Origin: an uncultured Sutterella sp.
GTDB taxonomy: Bacteria; Pseudomonadota; Gammaproteobacteria; Burkholderiales; Burkholderiaceae_F
Direction of reading: 5' to 3'
Assembly (NCBI GenBank): GCA_900754475.1
Contig: CAAECY010000061.1
Coordinates: 1 to 6,185 of the forward strand
Length of the DNA: 6,185 nucleotides
The position numbers and the translations under genes were made by a program. Under the pieces are notes generated by a model, which did not search any database, had not been told where the DNA came from, and saw nothing but the letters and a program-made list of their open reading frames with translations. Position 1 is the stretch's first letter. Each line of letters opens with the position of its first letter. Shown in pieces: positions 1-5,512 of this stretch.

Positions 1-21
1 ATACCTCATCCTGAAAACGAA

Positions 22-43
22 GAGCAGCCGCTATGGGCTGCTC
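22..43 (-). terminator. 8-bp hairpin, possible minus-strand terminator
   Basis: GAGCAGCC (22-29) pairs perfectly with GGCTGCTC (36-43) around a 6-nt loop. Read on the minus strand the stem is followed by TTCGTTTTC, a T-rich tail suited to an intrinsic terminator. On the plus strand the stem is followed by CCTGGAAAACC, which is not a U-tract. It could end a short leftward transcript from the speF leader, be one side of a bidirectional terminator for a gene left of the window, or be an attenuator arm. It also contains the ATG of the 84-codon open frame at 33. Confidence 0.35.
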
Positions 44-54
44 CCTGGAAAACC

Positions 55-171
55 TTCGCAGACACAGAATTCCTGACACTCCCAAAAGAGCCACAACCTC
101 CTCAAGTTTGCTCGCTTCAGAGGTTGCAGCTCGTGTTTTCTCCTCGAGGAACAGTCGTGTTTCGCAGACAC
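55..171 (+). repeat. Paired short direct repeats in the speF leader
   Basis: TTCGCAGACAC occurs at 55-65 and again at 161-171 (11 bp identical, 106 bp apart). TCGTGTTT occurs at 131-138 and 155-162. The GTGT cores of the second pair are complementary to the ACAC ends of the first, so more than one mutually exclusive pairing can be drawn. This could be a switching leader or remnants of a local duplication; the sequence alone does not decide. Confidence 0.4.
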
Positions 172-175
172 GATT
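153..175 (+). other. Leader hairpin in front of speF
   Basis: TCGTGT (155-160) pairs with ACACGA (168-173) around TTCGCAG. A G-T wobble and an A-T pair extend it to 153-175. The copy of TCGTGT at 131-136 can pair with the same ACACGA, giving a competing structure. No U-tract follows (the next bases are GAGCCTTGATTC), so this is not an obvious intrinsic terminator; it may be an antiterminator or a ribosome-stalling context. Confidence 0.4.
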
Positions 176-291
176 GAGCCTTGATTCGATTTGGCAAAAC
201 GAAGCCCGTGGTTATGGCATTCGATTGCCAGGAGCAATTGTACCTCGACCGCGGGCGTTAAGGCAAACGCAACCACCAAAGAGGTAAGACC

Positions 292-2472
292 ATGCGTAAG
301 CTCAACATTGCCGCCACCCCCGCAGCCGCAACGGCTTTCCGTTGCGAACGTCCGATCGTCGACTTCGACCGCGCCGATCTGACCGAGGTTTCCGCCGTCG
401 TCCTGACGGCCGCCGAAGCCGCTCAGGGCCTCAAGAAGCTCGATGAAACGGGTTTCGGCATCCCCGTTGCCGTCGTGACCGAAGGCGAAAAGCTCCCCGA
501 CGCGCTCGTCGGTCGTGCCGACACCGTCATCACCCGCAACCCGAACGACCGCGACTTCTTCGGTCGCCAGATCGACACGCTCGCCGAAGGCTACGAAAAG
601 CGCGTCCTGCCGCCTTTCTTCGGCGCTCTCGAAGACTACGTCGGTCGCGGCTACGCCCAGTTCGACTGCCCGGGGCACCAGGGCGGGGCCTTCTTCCGCC
701 GTCACCCCGCGGGTCGCGAATTCGCCGACTTCTTCGGTGAAAACGTCTTCCGCGCCGACCTCTGCAACGCCGACGTCGCGATGGGGGACCTCCTCATTCA
801 CGAAGGCGCCCCCTGCGCCGCGCAGCAGGCTGCGGCCAAGATCTACAACGCCGACAAGACGTACTTCGTTCTGAACGGGACCTCGTCCTCCAACAAGGTC
901 GTCTTGAACGCGCTCCTCGCCCCGGGCGATCTGGTGCTTTTCGACCGCAACAACCACAAGTCGAATCACCACGGCGCGCTCATCATGGCGGGTGCCGTTC
1001 CGGGCTATCTTGAAACCGCCCGCAACCCCTACGGCTTCATCGGCGGGATCGACGATCACTGCTTTGAGGAAGAGTACCTCCGCGGTCTCATCCGCGAAGT
1101 GAACCCGAAGCGCGCCGACGAAAAGCGCCCCTTCCGTCTCGCCGTCATTCAGCTCGGCACCTACGACGGCACGATTTACAACGCCCGTCAGGTGGTGGAC
1201 CGCATCGGTCACCTGTGCGACTACATTCTCTTTGACTCCGCCTGGGTCGGCTACGAACAGTTCATCCCGATGATGAAGGATTGCTCGCCGCTTCTCCTTG
1301 AACTCGGTCCCGACGATCCCGGCATCATCGTGACGCAGTCCGTTCACAAGCAGCAGGCAGGCTTCTCGCAGACCTCCCAAATTCACAAGAAGGACTCGCA
1401 CATCAAGGGCCAGCGCCGCTACTGCCCGCACAAGCGCTTCAACAACGCCTTCATGATGCACGCCTCGACGAGCCCCTTCTACGCGCTCTTTGCGGCGCTT
1501 GACGTCAACGCCAAGATGCACGAAGGCGAATCGGGCCGTCGCCTCTGGGCCGATTGCGTGCGCGTCGGCATCGAAGCGCGCAAGCAGATCCTTCGCACCT
1601 GCAAGTACATCCTTCCCTTCATCCCGAAGGAAGTCGACGGCCGCGCCTGGGAAGAGCATCCTACGGACGTGATCGCCCGCGACCTGCGCTTCTTCGAATT
1701 CGAACCGGGCGCCTCGTGGCACAACTTCGAGGGCTACGGCAAGCATCAGTACTTCGTCGACCCGTGCAAGTTCCTCCTGACGACGCCGGGCATCCGCGCC
1801 GAAACGGGCGAATACGACGACTTCGGCGTGCCCGCGACGATTCTCGCGAACTACCTCCGTGAAAACGGGATCGTTCCCGAAAAGTGCGACTTGAATTCGA
1901 TCCTCTTCCTGATGACGCCGGCGGAAGACGACGCGAAGATGGCGCATCTCGTCTCGCAGATCGCCCGCTTCGAAGCGCTCCTCGATGCGGACGCGCCGCT
2001 CGAAGAAGTGCTCCCGTCGATCTACCGCGCGAACGAAGCGCGCTATCGCGGCTACACGATCCGCAAGCTCTGCCAGGAAATGCACGACTTCTACAAGTCG
2101 AACAACGTGAAGCAGCTCCAGAAGGAAATGTTCCGTCACGACCATCTCCCGAAGGCGCCGCTCCTGCCGCAGGCCGCGCACTACGAGTTCATCCGCGGGA
2201 ACGCCGAGCTCGTGCCCTTGGAAAAGGCCGAAGGTCGCATCGCCGTCGAAGGGGCGCTCCCCTATCCGCCGGGGGTCCTCTGCGTCGTTCCGGGCGAAGT
2301 CTGGGGTGACTCGGCCCTTCGCTACTTCCTCGCGCTCGAAGAAGGCATCAACCGGTTCCCGGGTTTCGCCCCCGAACTTCAGGGTGTGTACGTGCGCGAA
2401 GACGACGACGGTCGCAAGCGCGCCTACGGTTACGTGCTCGAACGTGAAAAGGAAGCCGAACTTGTCGACTGA
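292..2472 (+). CDS. speF: Ornithine decarboxylase, inducible SpeF type
   Basis: A cytoplasmic PLP enzyme that converts L-ornithine to putrescine and CO2 with uptake of a proton, serving polyamine synthesis and acid resistance. At 726 aa it is close to E. coli SpeF (about 730). An N-terminal wing domain (about 1-105) precedes the aminotransferase-fold PLP domain: FDCPGHQGG, NGTSSSNK (195-202, phosphate binding), RNNHKSNHHG with the ring-stacking His near 222, FDSAWVGYEQF with the pyridine-binding Asp at 315, and SVHKQQAGFSQTSQ with the Schiff-base Lys at 353. The C-terminal domain contains FEGYGKHQYFVDPCK, PGIRAETGEY, CDLNSILFL and ALPYPPGVLCVVPGE. The ATG follows AGAGG (280-284) by 7 nt, and MRKLNIA resembles the start of E. 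coli SpeF (MSKLKIA). The potE gene follows after 127 nt, which favours SpeF over the biosynthetic SpeC. Codons are mostly C/G-ending, and I see no break or missing catalytic residue. Confidence 0.97.
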   Translation: MRKLNIAATPAAATAFRCERPIVDFDRADLTEVSAVVLTAAEAAQGLKKLDETGFGIPVAVVTEGEKLPDALVGRADTVITRNPNDRDFFGRQIDTLAEGYEKRVLPPFFGALEDYVGRGYAQFDCPGHQGGAFFRRHPAGREFADFFGENVFRADLCNADVAMGDLLIHEGAPCAAQQAAAKIYNADKTYFVLNGTSSSNKVVLNALLAPGDLVLFDRNNHKSNHHGALIMAGAVPGYLETARNPYGFIGGIDDHCFEEEYLRGLIREVNPKRADEKRPFRLAVIQLGTYDGTIYNARQVVDRIGHLCDYILFDSAWVGYEQFIPMMKDCSPLLLELGPDDPGIIVTQSVHKQQAGFSQTSQIHKKDSHIKGQRRYCPHKRFNNAFMMHASTSPFYALFAALDVNAKMHEGESGRRLWADCVRVGIEARKQILRTCKYILPFIPKEVDGRAWEEHPTDVIARDLRFFEFEPGASWHNFEGYGKHQYFVDPCKFLLTTPGIRAETGEYDDFGVPATILANYLRENGIVPEKCDLNSILFLMTPAEDDAKMAHLVSQIARFEALLDADAPLEEVLPSIYRANEARYRGYTIRKLCQEMHDFYKSNNVKQLQKEMFRHDHLPKAPLLPQAAHYEFIRGNAELVPLEKAEGRIAVEGALPYPPGVLCVVPGEVWGDSALRYFLALEEGINRFPGFAPELQGVYVREDDDGRKRAYGYVLEREKEAELVD

Positions 2473-2599
2473 GTGCGTGTAAATGGATTCGATTGAGGCA
2501 ATCCGGCGAAATCGAAATTCATAATCCCGATGGGACGCACATTGAATCTCGAATGTGCGTCCTCATTGAAATTCATTTCTTAATGGGGAGACAAAAGCC
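2473..2599 (+). promoter_or_regulatory. speF-potE spacer with GAAATTCAT repeats
   Basis: This 127-nt AT-rich spacer holds a perfect hairpin (2533-2562) flanked by two copies of GAAATTCAT (2514-2522 and 2568-2576). A CATAAT hexamer at 2520-2525 resembles a -10 element, but the nearest -35-like TTGAGG (2493-2498) is 21 nt away, too far for a standard sigma70 promoter. ATTCGATT at 2487-2494 also occurs twice in the speF leader (184-191 and 219-226). The likeliest reading is an operon spacer that tunes potE relative to speF. Confidence 0.45.
2533..2562 (+). other. Perfect 11-bp hairpin between speF and potE
   Basis: GGACGCACATT (2533-2543) pairs with AATGTGCGTCC (2552-2562) around the 8-nt loop GAATCTCG. 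The downstream bases CTCATTGAAATTCATTTCTT are AT-rich but have no continuous T-run, so it is a weak or leaky terminator at most. It could equally be a processing or 3'-end-protecting stem that gives speF and potE different mRNA levels. It lies 37 nt before the potE start and does not cover the ribosome binding site. Confidence 0.6.
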
Positions 2600-3916
2600 A
2601 TGTCTTCTAATAACAATAAAATGAGTGTGACGCAGCTCACGCTTCTTACCGCACTGAACATGATGGGGTCGGGGATTATTATGTTGCCGACCAAATTGGC
2701 GGAAGTCGGGACATTCTCAATTTTGTCCTGGTTGGTGACTGCTACGGGGTCGACGGCACTCGCTTACGCATTCGCCAAATGCGGCATGCTTTCCAGTAAA
2801 CAAGGCGGTATGGGCGGTTATGCCGAATATACTTTCGGAAAATCCGGTAATTTTCTTGCGAATTACACCTATGCCGTTTCGCTCGTAATTGCGAATGTCG
2901 CTATTGCGATTACGGTCGTCGGATACCTCACGGCATTCTTTGATGTCGAGCTTTCTCCGATCGGAACTTGCCTGGCAACGATCGTCACGCTTTGGGTTTG
3001 CACGTCCCTGAATTTCAAGGGACCGAAGATCACGGGTTACATCTCGAACTTCTCCGCCTGGGGGGCTATTCTCCCGGTCGCGGGTCTCTCGATTTTCGGC
3101 TGGTTCTGGTTCAGCCCGACCCTCTACGCCGAAAGCTGGAACCCGAACAACATCCCGTTCTTCGACGCGCTGAGCGCCTCCATTTCGATGACGCTCTGGG
3201 CCTTCCTCGGTCTTGAGTCGGCCTGCGCCAACTCCGAGGCCGTCGACAACCCCGAAACGAACGTCCCGAAGGCCGTGCTCGGTGCGACGATCGGCGTGGC
3301 GGTCATCTACATCCTGTCGACGAACATCTGTGCGGGCATCGTAGGGAACGCCGAACTCGTGAAGTCGACGGCTCCGTTCGGTCTCGTCTTCGCCTCGATG
3401 TTCAACGAAACGGTCGGCAAGGTCGTGATCGGCATGATGGTCGTCTCGTGCGCCGGGTCGCTCCTTTCCTGGCAGTTCACGATCGCTCAGGTCTTCAAGT
3501 CCCTGTCGGATGCCAAGTTCTTCCCGAGCGCCTTCTCGAAGGTCACGAAGGACGACGCGCCCGTGCTCGGCATGATCATCATCACGGTGACGCAGACGTG
3601 CCTTTCGTTCCTTACGATCAGCCCGTCGCTCTACAAACAGTTCAACATGCTCGTTGACTTGGCTGTTGTCACGAACGTGATGCCGTACCTCCTCTCGATG
3701 GCCGCGGTTCCGGTGCTTCTCAAGGAAGAGAAGGTTTCCGTCGGCATGAGCACCGTCATCAAGTTCTGCGCTTTCGTCGGCACGGTTTACAGCCTCTATG
3801 CGCTCTACGCCGCGGGCTACGAAGCGATGATGTACGGATCGCTCGCCACGTTCTTCGGCTGGGCCGTCTACGGTATGGCTGCGGAACACAACTTCATCAA
3901 GAAGGTTGCGGCCTGA
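2600..3916 (+). CDS. potE: Putrescine/ornithine antiporter PotE
   Basis: An inner-membrane APC-superfamily transporter that exchanges internal putrescine for external ornithine and can take up putrescine with protons. It completes the SpeF proton-consuming cycle. At 438 aa it matches E. coli PotE (439) from end to end with a one-residue offset: NMMGSGIIMLPTKLAEVGT near the start, GGMGGYAEY, FWFSPTLY, TLWAFLGLESACAN, STAPFGL and WQFTIAQVFKS. Residues implicated in E. coli PotE transport appear conserved: Cys61, Glu76, Trp200, Glu206 and Trp291 (E. coli 62, 77, 201, 207, 292). The alternating hydrophobic stretches fit the family's 12 membrane segments. The extreme C-terminus (AAEHNFIKKVAA) diverges. 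The ATG lies 9 nt after GGGGAG (2585-2590). The first 120 codons are much richer in A/T-ending codons than the rest. Expression is probably from the speF promoter. Confidence 0.96.
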   Translation: MSSNNNKMSVTQLTLLTALNMMGSGIIMLPTKLAEVGTFSILSWLVTATGSTALAYAFAKCGMLSSKQGGMGGYAEYTFGKSGNFLANYTYAVSLVIANVAIAITVVGYLTAFFDVELSPIGTCLATIVTLWVCTSLNFKGPKITGYISNFSAWGAILPVAGLSIFGWFWFSPTLYAESWNPNNIPFFDALSASISMTLWAFLGLESACANSEAVDNPETNVPKAVLGATIGVAVIYILSTNICAGIVGNAELVKSTAPFGLVFASMFNETVGKVVIGMMVVSCAGSLLSWQFTIAQVFKSLSDAKFFPSAFSKVTKDDAPVLGMIIITVTQTCLSFLTISPSLYKQFNMLVDLAVVTNVMPYLLSMAAVPVLLKEEKVSVGMSTVIKFCAFVGTVYSLYALYAAGYEAMMYGSLATFFGWAVYGMAAEHNFIKKVAA

Positions 3917-3957
3917 TGAGCCGAGAACGCTGAGGACGGCCGAAAGACCTGCGGGGG

Positions 3958-4003
3958 AAGGGCGCTCGAATCGACCGAGTCGATGGAATAGGGCCCTTTC
4001 TCT
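3958..4003 (+). terminator. Nested hairpin after potE, weak terminator candidate
   Basis: AAGGGC (3958-3963) pairs with GCCCTT (3993-3998), enclosing a second hairpin ATCGAC/GTCGAT (3970-3975 with 3979-3984, 3-nt loop). It is followed by TCTCTCC, only a weak U-tract. It is the first of three hairpins after the potE stop and may be a leaky terminator or a 3'-end stabilising structure. Confidence 0.4.
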
Positions 4004-4046
4004 CCGAGGGCTCTCTCGCCGATCTCTTACGATGGCTCGCCCGGGG

Positions 4047-4071
4047 AGACGCCCGACATTTCCGGGCGTCT
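4047..4071 (+). other. 9-bp GC hairpin after potE
   Basis: AGACGCCCG (4047-4055) pairs perfectly with CGGGCGTCT (4063-4071) around the 7-nt loop ACATTTC. The following bases are GCGGGCGGGCCTCTTTTCG, so a T-rich stretch begins only about 14 nt later. It is a very stable stem, plausibly assisting termination or blocking 3' exonucleases, rather than a textbook intrinsic terminator. Confidence 0.5.
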
Positions 4072-4090
4072 GCGGGCGGGCCTCTTTTCG

Positions 4091-4112
4091 TTCGGCTTCG
4101 GCCGAAGTTTTT
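4091..4112 (+). terminator. Intrinsic terminator with UUCG tetraloop (end of speF-potE)
   Basis: TTCGGC (4091-4096) and GCCGAA (4101-4106) form a 6-bp stem closed by a C(TTCG)G tetraloop, followed after one G by TTTTT (4108-4112). This is the classic form of a Rho-independent terminator on the plus strand. It lies about 190 nt after the potE stop and is the clearest end point of the operon. Confidence 0.7.
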
Positions 4113-4163
4113 CCCGAGGGCATTGACGCGGGCGGATCCGAGCCTGACGGTTTTTCCGAACAT

Positions 4164-4179
4164 TGTGACAAAAATCACG
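4164..4179. promoter_or_regulatory. CRP/FNR-family operator upstream of the kinase
   Basis: The palindrome TGTGA-CAAAAA-TCACG fits the CRP core TGTGA-N6-TCACA at nine of ten conserved positions. Its centre (4171.5) lies about 43 bp before the start point expected from the -10 element at 4203-4208, close to the -41.5 of class II activator sites. The -35 region of that promoter is poor, as is common at activator-dependent promoters. The site could serve CRP or another CRP/FNR-family regulator; the half-sites suit CRP better than the FNR consensus TTGAT-N4-ATCAA. Confidence 0.6.
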
Positions 4180-4208
4180 AAGGCGCCCGCAGCGGTTCTT
4201 GGTAATAT
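4180..4208 (+). promoter_or_regulatory. Candidate promoter of the pyridoxal kinase gene
   Basis: A -10-like TAATAT sits at 4203-4208. The hexamer 17 nt upstream (AAGGCG, 4180-4185) does not resemble TTGACA, so activation by the factor bound at 4164-4179 is inferred. Transcription would begin near 4215 and lie downstream of the potE terminator, giving the kinase independent control. Confidence 0.45.
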
Positions 4209-4374
4209 TGAGCTTCTCGGCTGCGTGGCCCGAGGATCGCCGTTCGGTCCCGGGAAGCGCCCGCAACACTTCGCCGCTCGCCTCCGGGGCTCCATTAACG
4301 GGGTCCGGGGCCGCGAAGCGGCTCAACGTCGGACTTCTTTTTCGAAACCCCATTCTTATCGGGCGGAAAACACA
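4209..4374 (+). other. 5' untranslated region of the kinase
   Basis: About 160 GC-rich nt lie between the candidate start point and the ATG. A short hairpin GCCGC-GAA-GCGGC is at 4310-4322. The frame of the kinase stays open upstream to 4123, but the extra 84 residues look like translated non-coding DNA (Arg/Gly-rich, no family similarity), so I treat this as leader. I recognise no known riboswitch in it. Confidence 0.4.
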
Positions 4375-5232
4375 ATGAACCAACCCAAACGAATTCTTGC
4401 CGTTCACGATCTGTGCTCGTTCGGGCGGTGCTCGCTGACGGCCGCCGTTCCCGTTCTTTCGGCCATGGGTCACCAGGCGTGTCCCTTCCCGACGGCGGTC
4501 TTCTCCAACAATTTCACGTTCGGGTCCTTCGTTTCGACGAACCTCACCGAACACATGCCGGGGATTCTCGACCAGTGGGTTCGCCTCGGCTTCCGCTACG
4601 ACGCGGTCTACAGCGGGTTCCTTGCGGACGTCGAACAGATGGAGATCGTCGAAGACTCGATCAACCGCTTGCTGCGCGAGCGCGACGGGGGTCTCGCCGT
4701 CGTCGACCCCGCGATGGGCGACGACGGGAAGCTCTATCCCATCTACACCGACGCGATGGTCGAGCGGATGCGCCGCCTTGCGAGCAAGGCCGACATCATC
4801 ACGCCCAACTACACGGAAGCGTGCTTCCTTCTCGACAAACCCTACGACGCGGGTCTTCCCGAAGCGGGCGCCGTCGAAGCGATGTCGCGCGAACTCGCGA
4901 AGCTCGGTTCCCCGAACGTCGTCATTACGAGCATTCCCGCGGACGGCAATCGCATCAAAGTTTCCTCTTTCGAAGCTGCCACGAACCGCTTCATGGAATT
5001 CGAAACGCCGCGCCTGCCTCTTGCGACCTGCGGCACGGGCGACATCTTCACGAGCGTCGTGACGGGTGCGGTCCTCTGCGGCCGGTCGCTCGAAACGGCG
5101 GTCTCCGACGCGATGCACTTCCTCTCGCACATCATTCAGTACACGATCGACGTCGGTACCGATTCGCGCGAAGGCGTGCTCGTCGAGCCGTGCCTTGACG
5201 AACTCATGCGGCTGCGCTCCGGAACGAACTGA
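4375..5232 (+). CDS. pdxK: Pyridoxal/pyridoxamine kinase (B6 salvage)
   Basis: A ribokinase-superfamily kinase that phosphorylates pyridoxal, pyridoxamine or pyridoxine with ATP to make or feed PLP. It is cytosolic and 285 aa, the usual length. The N-terminus ILAVHDLCSFGRCSLTAAVPVLSAMG is the family start, followed by PTAVFSNNFTFG (vitamer-binding region), VYSGFL, VVDPAMGDDGKLY (about 109-121), ITPNYTEA (TPNxxE, 143-148) and the anion-hole/catalytic motif CGTGDIF with Asp223. From memory it resembles the pyridoxamine kinase branch common in Firmicutes more than E. coli PdxK or PdxY, so the symbol is approximate. I chose ATG 4375 because family similarity begins there; GGGCGG (4361-4366) is a weak ribosome binding site 8 nt upstream. 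It sits 458 nt after potE with its own likely promoter. SpeF needs the PLP this enzyme supplies. Confidence 0.92.
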   Translation: MNQPKRILAVHDLCSFGRCSLTAAVPVLSAMGHQACPFPTAVFSNNFTFGSFVSTNLTEHMPGILDQWVRLGFRYDAVYSGFLADVEQMEIVEDSINRLLRERDGGLAVVDPAMGDDGKLYPIYTDAMVERMRRLASKADIITPNYTEACFLLDKPYDAGLPEAGAVEAMSRELAKLGSPNVVITSIPADGNRIKVSSFEAATNRFMEFETPRLPLATCGTGDIFTSVVTGAVLCGRSLETAVSDAMHFLSHIIQYTIDVGTDSREGVLVEPCLDELMRLRSGTN

Positions 5233-5237
5233 TCCTA

Positions 5238-5267
5238 TTGAAAAATAAGTAGTTTTACGGAATTTAT
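5238..5267 (+). promoter_or_regulatory. Weak promoter-like sequence after the kinase
   Basis: TTGAAA (5238-5243) resembles a -35 box and lies 17-18 nt before AATTTAT (5261-5267), a poor -10 box. The stretch is clearly AT-rich against its GC-rich surroundings. A perfect dyad follows at 5273-5294, where an operator would sit. If real, it would drive a transcript through 5300-5550, where no gene is visible. Confidence 0.25.
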
Positions 5268-5272
5268 GGACG

Positions 5273-5294
5273 CGACAACGTGTTAACGTTGTCG
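5273..5294. promoter_or_regulatory. Perfect 9-bp inverted repeat, operator-like
   Basis: CGACAACGT (5273-5281) is the exact inverse of ACGTTGTCG (5286-5294), with GTTA between. There is no T-run on either side, so an intrinsic terminator is unlikely. The short spacing and the AT-rich promoter-like sequence just upstream suggest a repressor or activator binding site. A 3'-end hairpin of the kinase mRNA is the alternative, since it begins 41 nt after the stop codon. Confidence 0.5.
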
Positions 5295-5378
5295 TAACGA
5301 AAACGAAAGCTCTCGACGAGGTACACCCCTCAGGCCGTGACTACCGTCTAGGGTGTTCAAACTTCGCGAAGCCGTAGG

Positions 5379-5436
5379 GCGCCAATTCGACCTTGTAACC
5401 GCACGGGGAAGCAAGTGAGGATTGGCGCTTTCGTTT
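5379..5436 (+). other. Large hairpin in the intergenic region, possible terminator
   Basis: GCGCCAAT (5379-5386) pairs perfectly with ATTGGCGC (5421-5428), and two G-T wobbles extend the base. Inside, CTTG (5392-5395) can pair with CAAG (5412-5415). The structure is followed by TTTCGTTT (5429-5436), so it may terminate the kinase transcript. Its 34-nt interior is longer than usual for a terminator, and it could instead be a domain of a small RNA. A self-complementary CTTCGCGAAG lies just upstream at 5362-5371. Confidence 0.4.
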
Positions 5437-5512
5437 GTGCACTCCGCGAAGAGACGACGCGGGCGGCCCGGAGAGGACCGTCGGTTCGCGGTCCGCAGAA
5501 TGAAAGAATCGA

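Larger units (their letters stand above)
1..291 (+). promoter_or_regulatory. Long structured leader upstream of speF
   Basis: No gene with convincing codon use is visible here; the stretch is AT-richer than speF. It holds several hairpins: 22-43, 94-126 (CAACCTC/GAGGTTG, 7 bp, 19-nt loop), 153-175, and 215-230 (TGGCA/TGCCA around TTCGAT). It also has the palindrome TCCTCGAGGA at 141-150. Two short open frames exist: 33-287 (84 codons, stopping inside the speF ribosome binding region) and 214-261 (15 codons, MAFDCQEQLYLDRGR). A weak promoter-like pair, TTGGCA at 191-196 and TATGGC at 213-218 with a 16-nt spacer, is possible but unconvincing. In E. coli and Salmonella the speF leader encodes the ornithine-sensing peptide SpeFL and is regulated by Rho-dependent attenuation. 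I see no SpeFL-like peptide, so a similar role is inferred only from position and structure. Confidence 0.45.

Noticed and set aside
31..2181. Long minus-strand open frame of 716 codons opposite speF
   Set aside because: It mirrors the codon structure of speF (C/G-ending codons remove antisense stops) and is Val/Arg/Glu-rich with no recognisable family; it is a shadow of a certain gene.
2493..2525. Internal potE promoter from TTGAGG and CATAAT
   Set aside because: The 21-nt spacer is outside the sigma70 range and no better -35 is present.
2717..4171. Minus-strand open frame of 484 codons opposite potE
   Set aside because: It is an Arg/Asp/Glu-rich low-complexity translation antisense to a certain membrane protein gene and spans the potE terminators.
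4123..4374. Upstream extension of the kinase frame from TTG 4123
   Set aside because: The 84 extra residues have no similarity to the kinase family and would overlap the CRP/FNR-type site and -10 element; family similarity starts at ATG 4375.
4027..5130. Minus-strand open frame of 367 codons opposite the kinase
   Set aside because: It is antisense to the kinase coding region and crosses the terminator and promoter elements; no family features.
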